IMG/VR virus record: IMGVR_UViG_3300031951_021456
Span: 1 to 64,000 of that record
Length of the DNA: 64,000 nucleotides
Source: a virus
Reading direction: 5' to 3' (one strand)
Shown: one piece after another, positions 49,302 to 57,687 of the stretch
Position numbering within the stretch: position 1 is the first letter of the stretch
Layout of the letters: each line of letters opens with the position of its first letter
Made by a program: the position numbers and the translations under genes
Notes under the pieces: generated by a model
What the model saw: the letters and a program-made list of their open reading frames with translations, nothing else
Databases searched by the model: none
Told to the model about the DNA's origin: nothing

Positions 49302-50351
49302 ACTTTAAATGAATTCATGTCTGATACTCCAGTTTCTTTCAATTTAGGTACACCTGAACTTGCGCAGTCTATCACAAATCATTTTATCACCAGAAGATAT
49401 CTGAACGGTGGTAGCTCACATTTAAAGACTTTGAAAATTGAATATGATTTGCAAAATCACGATCCCCAACAGCTTATTGATTTGTTTGTAAATATTGGAT
49501 ATAAAGTGATAGGTTGCCTAAGCACTGACTCATTATTATATAATGAACATAATTTAATTTATACTCGGTTCTTACGTGGTGGTTATTCTAATATTAGTAT
49601 TCATGGTGATAAGACTAATTTTGATGAAATTGAAAATCTTATTTTATCAAAATTCAACAAGTGGGATGGCAACAATAAATCTAAAATAAAATGGTGTTTT
49701 CTCAATGATTGTGGTAAGATTGAGTATCTAGAATCAAATTTAGAGGAAAAAAATCCACCCTTCACAGAAATGTATCCATTTCTTAATGGTGAAAGTCTTC
49801 ATGATTATTATGAGCGATATAACAATTCTTCTGCATCTATTCTCCTTTTGCAGGGTCCACCCGGTACTGGTAAAACTACATTTATTCGGGGGTTACTACA
49901 GCATCTTAAAAAGAGTGCATTATTGTCTTATGATGATGCAATCTTAAAAAGTGATAATTTTTTGAATATTTTCATTAAGGATAATAATATAAATTTTCTA
50001 GTTTTTGAAGATGCTGATGCTTATCTGACCTCTAGAGAATCTGGTAATAAGGTGATTCATAAATTTCTCAATGCTGGTGATGGTCTCATTTCTAAATCTA
50101 ATAAGAAAATTATCTTCACTACAAATCTTCAAAGTATTACCGATATTGATTCGGCACTTACTCGGCCAGGAAGGTGTCATGATATTTTACAATTTCGTAG
50201 TCTCACTACAGATGAATCTATTAAAGTTGCCAGCATTTGTAAAATCGAAATTAAATTACCAGAAAAAGAATATACAATTGCAGAAATATTTAATACACAA
50301 ACCAATACTGAGAAGAAAGTAATCCGAAATATTGGGTTTGGCAATCCATGA
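49293..50351 (+). CDS. AAA+ ATPase, paralog 2
   Basis: 352 residues. Walker A GPPGTGKT (188-195), Walker B FLVFEDAD (235-242), TTNLQSI and an RPGR arginine finger, in the same order as the protein at 21364. Sequence is similar throughout (MYPFLNGESLHDYYERYNNSSASILLL against PFLGEKTLESYYDEFMKSNSSIMVLI). Its stop overlaps array III copy 1 (ATGA), so the ATPase and the array proteins are made together. Confidence 0.75.
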   Translation: MEATLNEFMSDTPVSFNLGTPELAQSITNHFITRRYLNGGSSHLKTLKIEYDLQNHDPQQLIDLFVNIGYKVIGCLSTDSLLYNEHNLIYTRFLRGGYSNISIHGDKTNFDEIENLILSKFNKWDGNNKSKIKWCFLNDCGKIEYLESNLEEKNPPFTEMYPFLNGESLHDYYERYNNSSASILLLQGPPGTGKTTFIRGLLQHLKKSALLSYDDAILKSDNFLNIFIKDNNINFLVFEDADAYLTSRESGNKVIHKFLNAGDGLISKSNKKIIFTTNLQSITDIDSALTRPGRCHDILQFRSLTTDESIKVASICKIEIKLPEKEYTIAEIFNTQTNTEKKVIRNIGFGNP

Positions 50352-50707
50352 AAATATCCAACACCCATCAAAGTTTTGCAGATAATTTTAATCTCCAAAC
50401 TGCTCTATATTATCCTGAACAATTCTTGGGTCCCAATTGGAAAGATGTACTGAACTTCTGGCTCTATTTGGATACTTTACATTATGAAGTTCTTAGGTTA
50501 ATTGACATGAGATATTATACTTTAGGGGAAATAGGGACATTAAAGAAACTTTCTTGGAATGTTGCTAAAGATACTATAGGTCTTAAATATGCAGATGCAG
50601 CTTGGCACGCCAGCCCAACACTTGCAGATGGTTGTGCAACCTGTGAACTTATCGGCTCACACAATCTTAAGTCTTTGAATTTTCTTCCCTTGTTTTTGAA
50701 TCTATGA
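50348..50707 (+). CDS. NWKDVLNFW-family protein, array III copy 1
   Basis: 119 residues, closest in layout to array I copies 1-2: LGPNWKDVLNFWLYLDTLHYE, then LGEIGTLKKLSWNVAKDTIGLKYADAAW and ATCELIGSHNLKS. Starts within the AAA+ stop codon. Confidence 0.8.
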   Translation: MKISNTHQSFADNFNLQTALYYPEQFLGPNWKDVLNFWLYLDTLHYEVLRLIDMRYYTLGEIGTLKKLSWNVAKDTIGLKYADAAWHASPTLADGCATCELIGSHNLKSLNFLPLFLNL

Positions 50708-51063
50708 AAATCTCTACAACACATCAAAAATTTGCAAATGATTTAAAAGACCAAACTGCTCTAGAATACCCTGAATATTTTATAGGTCCCAATTGGAAAG
50801 ATGTTCTGAACTTCTGGATTTATTTGGACACTTTGAGCGGTGAAAAGCGTAAGATAATTAGCAATCGCTTTGATAATCTTGAAGAGCTGGGCCGATTAAC
50901 AAGTATTACTCTGAAAGCTGCTGAAGATACTATAGGTGTTAAATATGTAGATGCAGCTTGGAGTGCCCCTCCATCATTTGCATCTGCTTATGCAACCTGT
51001 GAACTTATCAATTCACATAATCTAGAGTCTTTTAATTTTCTTCCTTTGTTTTTGAATCCATGA
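50704..51063 (+). CDS. NWKDVLNFW-family protein, array III copy 2
   Basis: 119 residues. FIGPNWKDVLNFWIYLDTLS core, middle SITLKAAEDTIGVKYVDAAW, ending FLPLFLNP. Coupled on both sides by ATGA. Confidence 0.8.
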   Translation: MKISTTHQKFANDLKDQTALEYPEYFIGPNWKDVLNFWIYLDTLSGEKRKIISNRFDNLEELGRLTSITLKAAEDTIGVKYVDAAWSAPPSFASAYATCELINSHNLESFNFLPLFLNP

Positions 51064-51473
51064 AAATCTCTAAAATACATAAAAAATTTGCAGATCATTT
51101 AGATGATCAAGATGCCCTAAAATATCCTGAAGAATTTCTAGGTACTAATTGGAAAGATGTTTTGAACTTCTGGATTTATTTGGACACTTTGAGTGATGGA
51201 GAACATAATTTAATTAATGAACATAATTTAATTAATGAACATTATTACAATTTAAATTGTATTCATGTAAAAGAAGCCAATAAGAAAGCTACTAGACGTA
51301 TTATAGGTTACTATTGTGCAAATGCAGCTTGGAATGCCACTCCTACAGTTGCATCTGCTTATGCAACCATTGAACTCATTGGTTCTCATAATCTAGAGTC
51401 TATTAATTTACTTTCATTGTTTTATCAATCAGAAACTTTTAAGTGTCACTTCAAAAACTGGACTAGCACCTAA
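51060..51473 (+). CDS. NWKDVLNFW-family protein, array III copy 3 (internal duplication)
   Basis: 137 residues. A perfect 18-nt tandem repeat (51201-51218 and 51219-51236, then a partial third) doubles EHNLIN. The C-terminus is different from all other copies: LPLFL is replaced by LLSLFYQSETFKCHFKNW. Core FLGTNWKDVLNFW. Last copy of array III, again the odd one. Confidence 0.8.
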   Translation: MKISKIHKKFADHLDDQDALKYPEEFLGTNWKDVLNFWIYLDTLSDGEHNLINEHNLINEHYYNLNCIHVKEANKKATRRIIGYYCANAAWNATPTVASAYATIELIGSHNLESINLLSLFYQSETFKCHFKNWTST

Positions 51474-51498
51474 ATCAACCTGAGGACAAACAGCTATT

Positions 51499-52560
51499 AT
51501 GATAAAAGTTAATTCACTCAAAGACATGACAAATCTTCCATATGATGCTGTAGTTTTTATTGGCAGATTTAATCCACCTCATCATGAACATTTAAACATC
51601 ATTTGTCGCGCTTTTGAAACTCTTTCACATAAGGTAATTATAATTATTGGTTCAGCAGGAAAGCCAAGATCATATAAGAATCCCTTTTTTGAAAACGAAA
51701 GGGAAAACCTCATCATTACAAGCCTGCTACATGATTATGGTCATCATACAACACAGACCGAAAATTTTCATATCTTCCATAGCATTGATTACATTTATGA
51801 TAACAAAAAATGGGCAGATGAAATCAAAAAGCAAGTAAAAACGGTAACCGCAGAAACTGACAAAATTGCAATCATTGGTCACCGAAAAGATCAATCATCA
51901 TTCTATCTTGACCTATTTCCCGAGTATGATTTGATTGAACAACCAATGACTCAAAATCTTAGTTCCACAGATATCCGAAAACTCTACTTCAAAGAATCCC
52001 CCAATCTCAACTTTCTTTCGGGTGTTATTACAGATAGTGTAAGTGAGTTTTTGAAAGAATTTTCAGAAACTGAAGATTTTCAGATGTTGGTGAGAGAAAG
52101 GGAGTATGAGGAAAATTATAAGAAGCCCTTTTCACTTTTACCATATCCTCCAGTATTTGTAACTGCAGATGCTGTAGTTTTTTCTGGGAATCAAATTCTT
52201 TTGATTGAACGAGCCAACGAACCTGGAAAGGGTCTATTGGCTCTTCCTGGTGGATTTTTGGATGCTAACTCGGATGCTTCACTCCAAGATGCAATGTTTC
52301 GTGAACTTAAAGAAGAAACTGGTCTTGAATTAACTGAAAAAGATATCACAGAATTCAATGTATTTGATGCAATTGATAGAAGCTCAAGAGGCCGAGTGAT
52401 CACTATGGCATATACTTTAAATGTTCCAGATCGGTTTTTACATCAAGTCATAGCATCTACAGATGCAAAAACTGTAGATTGGTATCCTATCTCAAGTCTA
52501 AACCGAAGACAGTTTTTTGAAGATCATTTTGAAATTATTTCTCAATGTGGAGGGTTTTGA
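51499..52560 (+). CDS. nadM: Bifunctional NMN adenylyltransferase/Nudix hydrolase
   Basis: 353 residues. N-terminal adenylyltransferase: GRFNPPHHEH (22-31, the HxxH-type nucleotide site) and SSTDIR (155-160). C-terminal Nudix domain from ~210: LPGGFLD...DAMFRELKEETGLEL. The Nudix box keeps REL-x-EE-x-G-L but is two residues longer upstream and lacks the first Glu, so hydrolase activity may differ. The first half makes NAD+ from NMN and ATP; the second usually hydrolyses ADP-ribose. It pairs with NAMPT at 54044. Confidence 0.88.
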   Translation: MIKVNSLKDMTNLPYDAVVFIGRFNPPHHEHLNIICRAFETLSHKVIIIIGSAGKPRSYKNPFFENERENLIITSLLHDYGHHTTQTENFHIFHSIDYIYDNKKWADEIKKQVKTVTAETDKIAIIGHRKDQSSFYLDLFPEYDLIEQPMTQNLSSTDIRKLYFKESPNLNFLSGVITDSVSEFLKEFSETEDFQMLVREREYEENYKKPFSLLPYPPVFVTADAVVFSGNQILLIERANEPGKGLLALPGGFLDANSDASLQDAMFRELKEETGLELTEKDITEFNVFDAIDRSSRGRVITMAYTLNVPDRFLHQVIASTDAKTVDWYPISSLNRRQFFEDHFEIISQCGGF

Positions 52561-52562
52561 AC

Positions 52563-52886
52563 ATGTCATGCTTTTCCGAACAGCGTCACCAGTTGAATCT
52601 CAGGATCCAGCAGGAGAGCAAGGAAAATCTTAAACATTATGGTTTGAATGTATCGGATCGGGTATTGGCGATCTTAATGGCAAACTACTGTTGTGAAATG
52701 GGTAGGCTTCTTGATGAAAATGGTTTATTGGCTGGCTTAAGTGATGATTGTTTTTATTGGTATGATAATCACAAAAAGAGAGATAAGAGTAAAAGAGATG
52801 AAAAGATGAAACAACTTAAGGAACTACAAGATAATCTACAAGCCCAATTAAAAGAAGTAGAAAATCAACTCAAGGAGCTAAATTGA
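52563..52886 (+). CDS. Helical/coiled-coil protein, 107 residues
   Basis: ATG 52563 two nt after the nadM stop (an upstream in-frame codon would overlap). Conserved-looking NVSDRVLAILMANYCCEMGRLLDENGLL then a C-terminal coiled coil (KQLKELQDNLQAQLKEVENQLK). Function unknown. Confidence 0.6.
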   Translation: MSCFSEQRHQLNLRIQQESKENLKHYGLNVSDRVLAILMANYCCEMGRLLDENGLLAGLSDDCFYWYDNHKKRDKSKRDEKMKQLKELQDNLQAQLKEVENQLKELN

Positions 52887-53233
52887 TTGTGACAAATCAA
52901 CCACTTTGGAAGCAACTGGAAAAAGGAAACTGGACAAAAGTTATTGAATTATTGCAGGACAATTTGATCACATTATTCAATTCTGAGGCTAACAAGGCTA
53001 AAATGCCAGAAATAACTTTATGTAGGGATTGCATACATTGGGAATGCAATATTGCTAACTCAGAACTTGAAAATTATCCAAGGAATATTAAACCTTCAGA
53101 TGGTTGGATTGATGGTCAATGTAGTAAACTTAAATATGAAACTTATATTTCAACTTATGGTGGCAATCAGTGTCCTGTTGTATTAATTGAAACTGATGCA
53201 AACTTTTGGTGTGCATGTGGTAGTCCAAAATGA
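52883..53233 (+). CDS. Cys-rich probable metal-binding protein, 116 residues
   Basis: Start TTG 52883, five nt after GGAG. Four to six cysteines: CRDCIHWEC (central), C near 100, and CAC near the end, resembling the Cys pattern of the small protein at 280-489 but longer. Possibly one zinc site. Function unknown. Confidence 0.55.
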   Translation: MIVTNQPLWKQLEKGNWTKVIELLQDNLITLFNSEANKAKMPEITLCRDCIHWECNIANSELENYPRNIKPSDGWIDGQCSKLKYETYISTYGGNQCPVVLIETDANFWCACGSPK

Positions 53234-53583
53234 AAGATGAACATTTAAGAATATTGAGACATATGCTGGGCCTAACCGATTTATACAAAGCAATTCCAGA
53301 ACCATATAGAAATTATTATTGTGCTAATCCTGGCAATGAAATTTTACATGAATTGCAAACACTAGGAATGGTTAAACTCTATAATATTTGTGATAATTAT
53401 GAATGGTTCACTACAACAGATTTAGGAAAATCCAAAGCCATAGAAAGCTTTTGGAAATTACAAAAGCCTAAAAAAGCTAGGAGATATGTATGCTTCTTGA
53501 GGATTAAAGATATTTATAATCAGCTAACATTTAAAGAGTTTTTAACACTCCCAGAATTTAAAACACATCGTACCAATTGCTAA
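53230..53583 (+). CDS. Hypothetical protein, winged-helix-like, 117 residues
   Basis: ATGA overlap with the previous gene. EHLRILRHMLGL, EILHELQTLGMVKLYN and YEWFTTTDLGKSKAIESF resemble a winged-helix wing (TDLGK) found in phage regulatory proteins. Weak evidence. Confidence 0.5.
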   Translation: MKDEHLRILRHMLGLTDLYKAIPEPYRNYYCANPGNEILHELQTLGMVKLYNICDNYEWFTTTDLGKSKAIESFWKLQKPKKARRYVCFLRIKDIYNQLTFKEFLTLPEFKTHRTNC

Positions 53584-53590
53584 CTCACTC

Positions 53591-53959
53591 ATGATAAACA
53601 TTCTAGTCATTTTATTTCAACTCTATTTTTCAATTCCAATTTCTCAAAGTAATCCTTTTTGGATCTTTAATGTTTGGTTTTATTCTCTAGGTTTTATCAG
53701 TCAATTGATTATTCTTTATGCAATTTTAACACAGCCTGGAGTTTTTACCTTTATTGAAAATGAAGTCAGAAACATCTATTATAAAAACCTGGCATCTCAG
53801 GAAGAAAGATTTTCCTATTATGCTACAATTGTTATTGAATTCATTGAGCTGTTTCTTTTTCTTTATTTTGGACTTTATAATGTTTTCATAGCTTATTCAC
53901 TTTACCTTGGAACTTTTTATCTCATTCGGCATTTTCTATTCTCAACTGAAAAATCGTAG
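53591..53959 (+). CDS. Polytopic membrane protein, 122 residues
   Basis: Four probable membrane helices (about residues 2-18, 26-48, 78-95, 97-112) with a short polar loop (ENEVRNIYYKNLASQEER). Function unknown. Confidence 0.6.
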   Translation: MINILVILFQLYFSIPISQSNPFWIFNVWFYSLGFISQLIILYAILTQPGVFTFIENEVRNIYYKNLASQEERFSYYATIVIEFIELFLFLYFGLYNVFIAYSLYLGTFYLIRHFLFSTEKS

Positions 53960-53985
53960 ACAGTTCTCCTTCTGTCACTGGTTGG

Positions 53986-54014
53986 TTGAGACAACGGGCC
54001 ATTTCACCTATAAT
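53986..54014 (+). promoter_or_regulatory. Strong sigma70-type promoter for NAMPT
   Basis: TTGAGA (53986-53991), 17 nt, TATAAT (54009-54014). It lies 29 nt before the NAMPT start; the leader is short and lacks an obvious ribosome binding site. Confidence 0.65.
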
Positions 54015-54043
54015 GTTCTTAACACTAAAACATTCAAAATCAA

Positions 54044-55420
54044 ATGACAATTTCTAAATCAATCGTCTGCAACACAGATCTTTACAAATATTCTCAGCCT
54101 TATCAATATCCTAAAAATACCCAAGCTATTTTTTCGTATATTGCAAGTCGCGGTGGAGATTGGGATCAAAGTGTTTTCTTTGGACTTCAAATGTTCCTAA
54201 AAGAATATCTTGAACCGAGAGTAACTACTGAAGATATTGATTATGCTCAAGAATTGATTCCAGCACATGGGCTTCCTTTTTATAGAGATTTGTGGGATTA
54301 TATTGTTGATGCACATGACGGAAAACTGCCACTAAAAATCAGAGCAGTTCCTGAAGGAACTGTAGTTCCAACTAAAAATGTTCTAGTTACAATTGAACCA
54401 ACAGACCAAAACTGCTGGTGGCTTGTAGATCACGTTGAATCTCCTCTTCTTAGGGGAGTCTGGTATCCCACTACCGTTTGCACTAATTCTTATTTGAGCA
54501 AAGCAATCATCAAAGAGTATCTAGAAGAAACTGGATCACCAGAATTGCTATCAACTCGTTTGAGTGATTTTGGATTAAGGGGAGTTTCATCTTTTGAATC
54601 TTCTGGAATTGGAGGTGTTGCACATCTAGTTCATTTTGATGGAACTGATAATGTAAATGGATCTCAATATGCTAGACATTTTTATAATAGAAAGTTGACT
54701 GGGCTTGAATCCATTCCAGCAATGCAACATTCTACAGTAACATCTTGGGGTAGAGAAGCTGAAGTTGACTCATATCGCAATATGTTGAGTCTATTTGGGT
54801 TTCCTAAAGCTGTTATTGCCTGCGTTAGTGATAGTTACAACATTTATGAGGCATGTGAAAATCTATGGGGAGACCAATTACGTGAAGAAGTTATTAATTC
54901 TGGTGCAATTGTTGTTGTTAGATCTGATAGTGGGGATCCAACAGTCGTTCTACTTAAATGTCTAGAAATTCTTGATAAGAAATTTGGACACACGGTAAAC
55001 TCTAAAGGTTATAAAGTCTTGAATAATGTGCGCCTCTTTCAAAGTGATGGAATCAAACATGATCTAATTTCTAGGATTCTTTATCTTTTCAAGGCCGCTG
55101 GGTTCTCTACTGATAACATTGCCTTTGGTCAAGGTGGTGCACTACTTCAACAACTTGATCGGGATACTCAAAAAGAAGCAATGAAAGGTTCTGCAATTAT
55201 GATTAATGGCATTTGGTATGAAATGTATAAGGATCCAATTACAGATCCAGGTAAAAGCTCTTTCAGGGGTCGCTTAGATTTATTCCAAACTGATGATGGA
55301 GTTTTCACTGCGAAAGAAGGTTCTTTCAATTACCCATCAGCTCTAAGAAATGTTTTTGAAAATGGTGATCTTTATCATGTTGAAGATATGGATACCATTA
55401 AGGCTAGGGTCACCTTTTAA
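54044..55420 (+). CDS. nadV: Nicotinamide phosphoribosyltransferase (NAMPT)
   Basis: 458 residues, full length. Typical segments: NTDLYKYSQPYQYP (active-site entry), SRGG, AVPEGTVVPTKNVLVTIEPTD, ESPLLRGVWYPTTVCT, DFGLRGVSSFESSGIGG (His/Ser phosphoribosyl loop), HSTVTSWG, VRSDSGDP and SDGI (PRPP binding). It converts nicotinamide and PRPP to NMN; the NMNAT at 51499 then gives NAD+. The 3' end carries the first 48-nt direct repeat. Confidence 0.92.
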   Translation: MTISKSIVCNTDLYKYSQPYQYPKNTQAIFSYIASRGGDWDQSVFFGLQMFLKEYLEPRVTTEDIDYAQELIPAHGLPFYRDLWDYIVDAHDGKLPLKIRAVPEGTVVPTKNVLVTIEPTDQNCWWLVDHVESPLLRGVWYPTTVCTNSYLSKAIIKEYLEETGSPELLSTRLSDFGLRGVSSFESSGIGGVAHLVHFDGTDNVNGSQYARHFYNRKLTGLESIPAMQHSTVTSWGREAEVDSYRNMLSLFGFPKAVIACVSDSYNIYEACENLWGDQLREEVINSGAIVVVRSDSGDPTVVLLKCLEILDKKFGHTVNSKGYKVLNNVRLFQSDGIKHDLISRILYLFKAAGFSTDNIAFGQGGALLQQLDRDTQKEAMKGSAIMINGIWYEMYKDPITDPGKSSFRGRLDLFQTDDGVFTAKEGSFNYPSALRNVFENGDLYHVEDMDTIKARVTF

Positions 55421-55455
55421 AGTGGCCTAAGCTTTCTACACTCACCCTCAAAATC
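55408..55455. repeat. 48-nt perfect direct repeat, copy 1
   Basis: Identical to 56598-56645. It covers the last codons and stop of NAMPT (GTCACCTTTTAA) and continues to CTCACCCTCAAAATC. It contains a stem AGGTCAC/GTGGCCT-like hairpin (TCACC...GTGG). It precedes the gene at 55492. Confidence 0.9.
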
Positions 55456-55491
55456 TACTATACTATTAAAGGTTAAATACAATTCCTAATT

Positions 55492-56046
55492 ATGAGTACA
55501 TTTAATCCAACACTATTCACTCAAATGGAGCTACCATCTAGTTCTTACGACATCGAAAACCTATCATTGGAAGAACTAGATGCTTTATTGCCAGAACTTG
55601 AAACTAAATTGCAGTCTCTAGAAACACCCCCAATTGATGAGGTAGTTGAACAAAAGTTTAATAATGAATGGGAATTAATTTTTGGTTGTCTGGAAGAGGA
55701 GTATAACTCAGATTTAAATACAACAAAACAGGTGCTATATATCTATACTGCTTTTGAAAATTTACTTAAAGAACTAATTGGAGATGAAAATACAAAATTA
55801 TTTCTGAGGATCTCTAAACAATGTATCAACGAGAAGTCATTTAAATATGTTAATCGTATATATTCAAAAGTTGATACGCCGGTTGAAAATGCTACAATTA
55901 AGCTATTTTTCAGCATTCTACAGAACAAGTTTGGTAAACTCAAGAATTGGGAATTGAAAAGTAATATTAATTATATTACCACAGAATATCCAGAGCTAAA
56001 AGAAACCTGCTCCATTCTTAAAGAACTTCAAATCATTACCTTTTAA
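55492..56046 (+). CDS. Hypothetical acidic protein, 184 residues
   Basis: Acidic helical protein (DIENLSLEELDALLPELETKLQSLE near the N-terminus; YIYTAFENLLKELIGDENTKLF later). Preceded by the 48-nt repeat and a TATACT box. Its neighbour at 56053 has similar size and helical style, but sequence similarity is weak. Function unknown. Confidence 0.65.
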   Translation: MSTFNPTLFTQMELPSSSYDIENLSLEELDALLPELETKLQSLETPPIDEVVEQKFNNEWELIFGCLEEEYNSDLNTTKQVLYIYTAFENLLKELIGDENTKLFLRISKQCINEKSFKYVNRIYSKVDTPVENATIKLFFSILQNKFGKLKNWELKSNINYITTEYPELKETCSILKELQIITF

Positions 56047-56052
56047 TTCATC

Positions 56053-56586
56053 ATGCAAACACTCCAAAATCCCCAAGAAGTCAAATCACTAATTGAACAA
56101 ATCAAAAGGCGTAAATTTGAGATTGAAAATTCAAAGACAATTAAAGATTTAATTGCAGATTCTTTTCGTGAAAGATGGGAAAGAGTTGAAAAAAATAAAA
56201 TTGAAAAATTTCAAAAAGTTATTCAACATGCTCAAACTTCTCTAAGAGTTGAAATCTCAATCATTGAATCCCTGCGTCAACTTGTAGATGATGAATTTGT
56301 TCAGAATCTAGAATATGGATTTTCGCTCGTTCGTAAAACAAATGATTTGCGCTCTATTAAGAGTGTTTATTCTAAATATCAACATGATGAGAAACTTCGC
56401 CAGGTTTTGAAGCTTATCACTTGCGTTTATAAGTATAATACTGAAACTGATAAGCTAGCATTAAACATGATTAAGTTTAATTTAAAATCTAGAATTAAAT
56501 ATGCAATTCTTTGTCCGCATTGTGGAGAAGTCGCTAAAAGTATTCTAACAAATATTCAAAACACCAAGGTTCTTCAGCTTCCATAG
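56053..56586 (+). CDS. Hypothetical helical protein with CxxC end, 177 residues
   Basis: A long charged helix (RRKFEIENSKTIKDLIADSFRERWERVEKNK), then a basic region and CPHCGEVAKS near the C-terminus, one CxxC. Lies with the previous gene between the two 48-nt repeats. Unknown. Confidence 0.65.
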   Translation: MQTLQNPQEVKSLIEQIKRRKFEIENSKTIKDLIADSFRERWERVEKNKIEKFQKVIQHAQTSLRVEISIIESLRQLVDDEFVQNLEYGFSLVRKTNDLRSIKSVYSKYQHDEKLRQVLKLITCVYKYNTETDKLALNMIKFNLKSRIKYAILCPHCGEVAKSILTNIQNTKVLQLP

Positions 56587-56597
56587 GATTTATCAAA

Positions 56598-56645
56598 GGT
56601 CACCTTTTAAAGTGGCCTAAGCTTTCTACACTCACCCTCAAAATC
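56598..56645. repeat. 48-nt perfect direct repeat, copy 2
   Basis: Identical to 55408-55455 and followed by a different sequence (CATTATTCTACATC). It lies 12 nt after the stop of the gene at 56053 and precedes the gene at 56660. Confidence 0.9.
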
Positions 56646-56659
56646 CATTATTCTACATC

Positions 56660-56935
56660 ATGACAGCAGAACCCCTTTTCGTTTATGAAAATTCTTGGTC
56701 ATCACCACGATTTCTATTCAAACAAAACATTGGTGACTTTGTTGGTGCTACTTCTTTAAGTATCAATCTTGATGAGTTTACTGAAAATAAAACATTTTTC
56801 GGAAGATCTGGAAGTTTTAAAGTAAGTGGAGATTACTCAAATGTAAAGAGATTTGGTCAACTTCTTGAACGAGAATATGGTAAATATCTTTCGCTTGAAG
56901 CTGACTGGCCCTACTACGATTCACTTGTTTATTAA
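56660..56935 (+). CDS. Hypothetical protein, 91 residues
   Basis: Beta-rich and aromatic (FVYENSWSSPRFLFKQNIGDF...NKTFFGRSGSFKVSGDYSNVKRF). Directly follows repeat copy 2, as the gene at 55492 follows copy 1. No family recognised. Confidence 0.6.
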   Translation: MTAEPLFVYENSWSSPRFLFKQNIGDFVGATSLSINLDEFTENKTFFGRSGSFKVSGDYSNVKRFGQLLEREYGKYLSLEADWPYYDSLVY

Positions 56936-56945
56936 TTTTTAGAAC

Positions 56946-57644
56946 ATGTTCATCTCATTTGCTCTAGCGCACACCCTTAGCACTGCACCAGTACAAATTC
57001 CATTTCTTGTCACTGAGCCTGTAACAATTGCTCGTAGTTATGGGAGCCGCTCTAGTTCTTTTCGCTCTAGTTCTTTTCGCTCAAGTTATTCTGCACCATC
57101 TCGTATTCGTGTAAACTCTACATCTGTTCAAAGGGTTTCACCTCCAAGGACAATTAATATCTCTAAACCAGCCAATTCATCTTTAACACCAAAACTTGGG
57201 CCAACTCTACAGAAAACAACCTTGAAAAGGTTGGCAGATAAAAATGGGATGGTTCCAATTACTAAATCTGCTCCACCAAAACCAGTTCTAGTTTCGGCAC
57301 CAAAAACAACTCCACCTAAAACTATTATTTCTGCTCCTCGTCCAAAAAATACAATTGCTGCACCATCAACCTCAAGGTATTATCCACAGCCATCAAATTC
57401 ACCAGTAATTATTCATCAAGATTCATCATTTTCAAATCCTTGGATGTGGATGTATCTTATGGATAACCGAAACCAAGCTCCTCAAATTTCAACAAATGCT
57501 GCACTTAGAAATTTGAATGGTGATACTGTCAGCACCAAAATTGTGACACGGGAAGAGAGAAATCCACTTAAGGATTTTCTTCTTATTTCTCTTGGTCTTG
57601 GTTGTGGTATTCCTGTTGGGTATCTTTTCTTAAACAAAAAATGA
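56946..57644 (+). CDS. Ser/Pro-rich protein with C-terminal membrane helix
   Basis: 232 residues. The N-terminal hydrophobic stretch (MFISFALAHTLSTAPVQIPF) may be a signal or anchor. Then a 5-residue repeat RSSSF-RSSSF-RSSYS (15-nt units from 57049), a proline/serine/threonine-rich stalk and a C-terminal hydrophobic segment (LISLGLGCGIPVGYLFL) with a KK tail. This resembles a tail-anchored envelope protein with a flexible linker; a role in lysis or the envelope is possible. Confidence 0.6.
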   Translation: MFISFALAHTLSTAPVQIPFLVTEPVTIARSYGSRSSSFRSSSFRSSYSAPSRIRVNSTSVQRVSPPRTINISKPANSSLTPKLGPTLQKTTLKRLADKNGMVPITKSAPPKPVLVSAPKTTPPKTIISAPRPKNTIAAPSTSRYYPQPSNSPVIIHQDSSFSNPWMWMYLMDNRNQAPQISTNAALRNLNGDTVSTKIVTREERNPLKDFLLISLGLGCGIPVGYLFLNKK

Positions 57645-57665
57645 AAACTCCAGAATGATTCATAT

Positions 57666-57684
57666 GGCTCATAACTGAGCCTTT
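57666..57684 (+). terminator. Hairpin before tRNA-Leu
   Basis: GGCTCA (57666-57671) and TGAGCC (57676-57681) pair around TAAC, followed by TTT. The U-run is short, so it may be a weak terminator or a processing site just upstream of the tRNA. Confidence 0.5.
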
Positions 57685-57687
57685 AAC

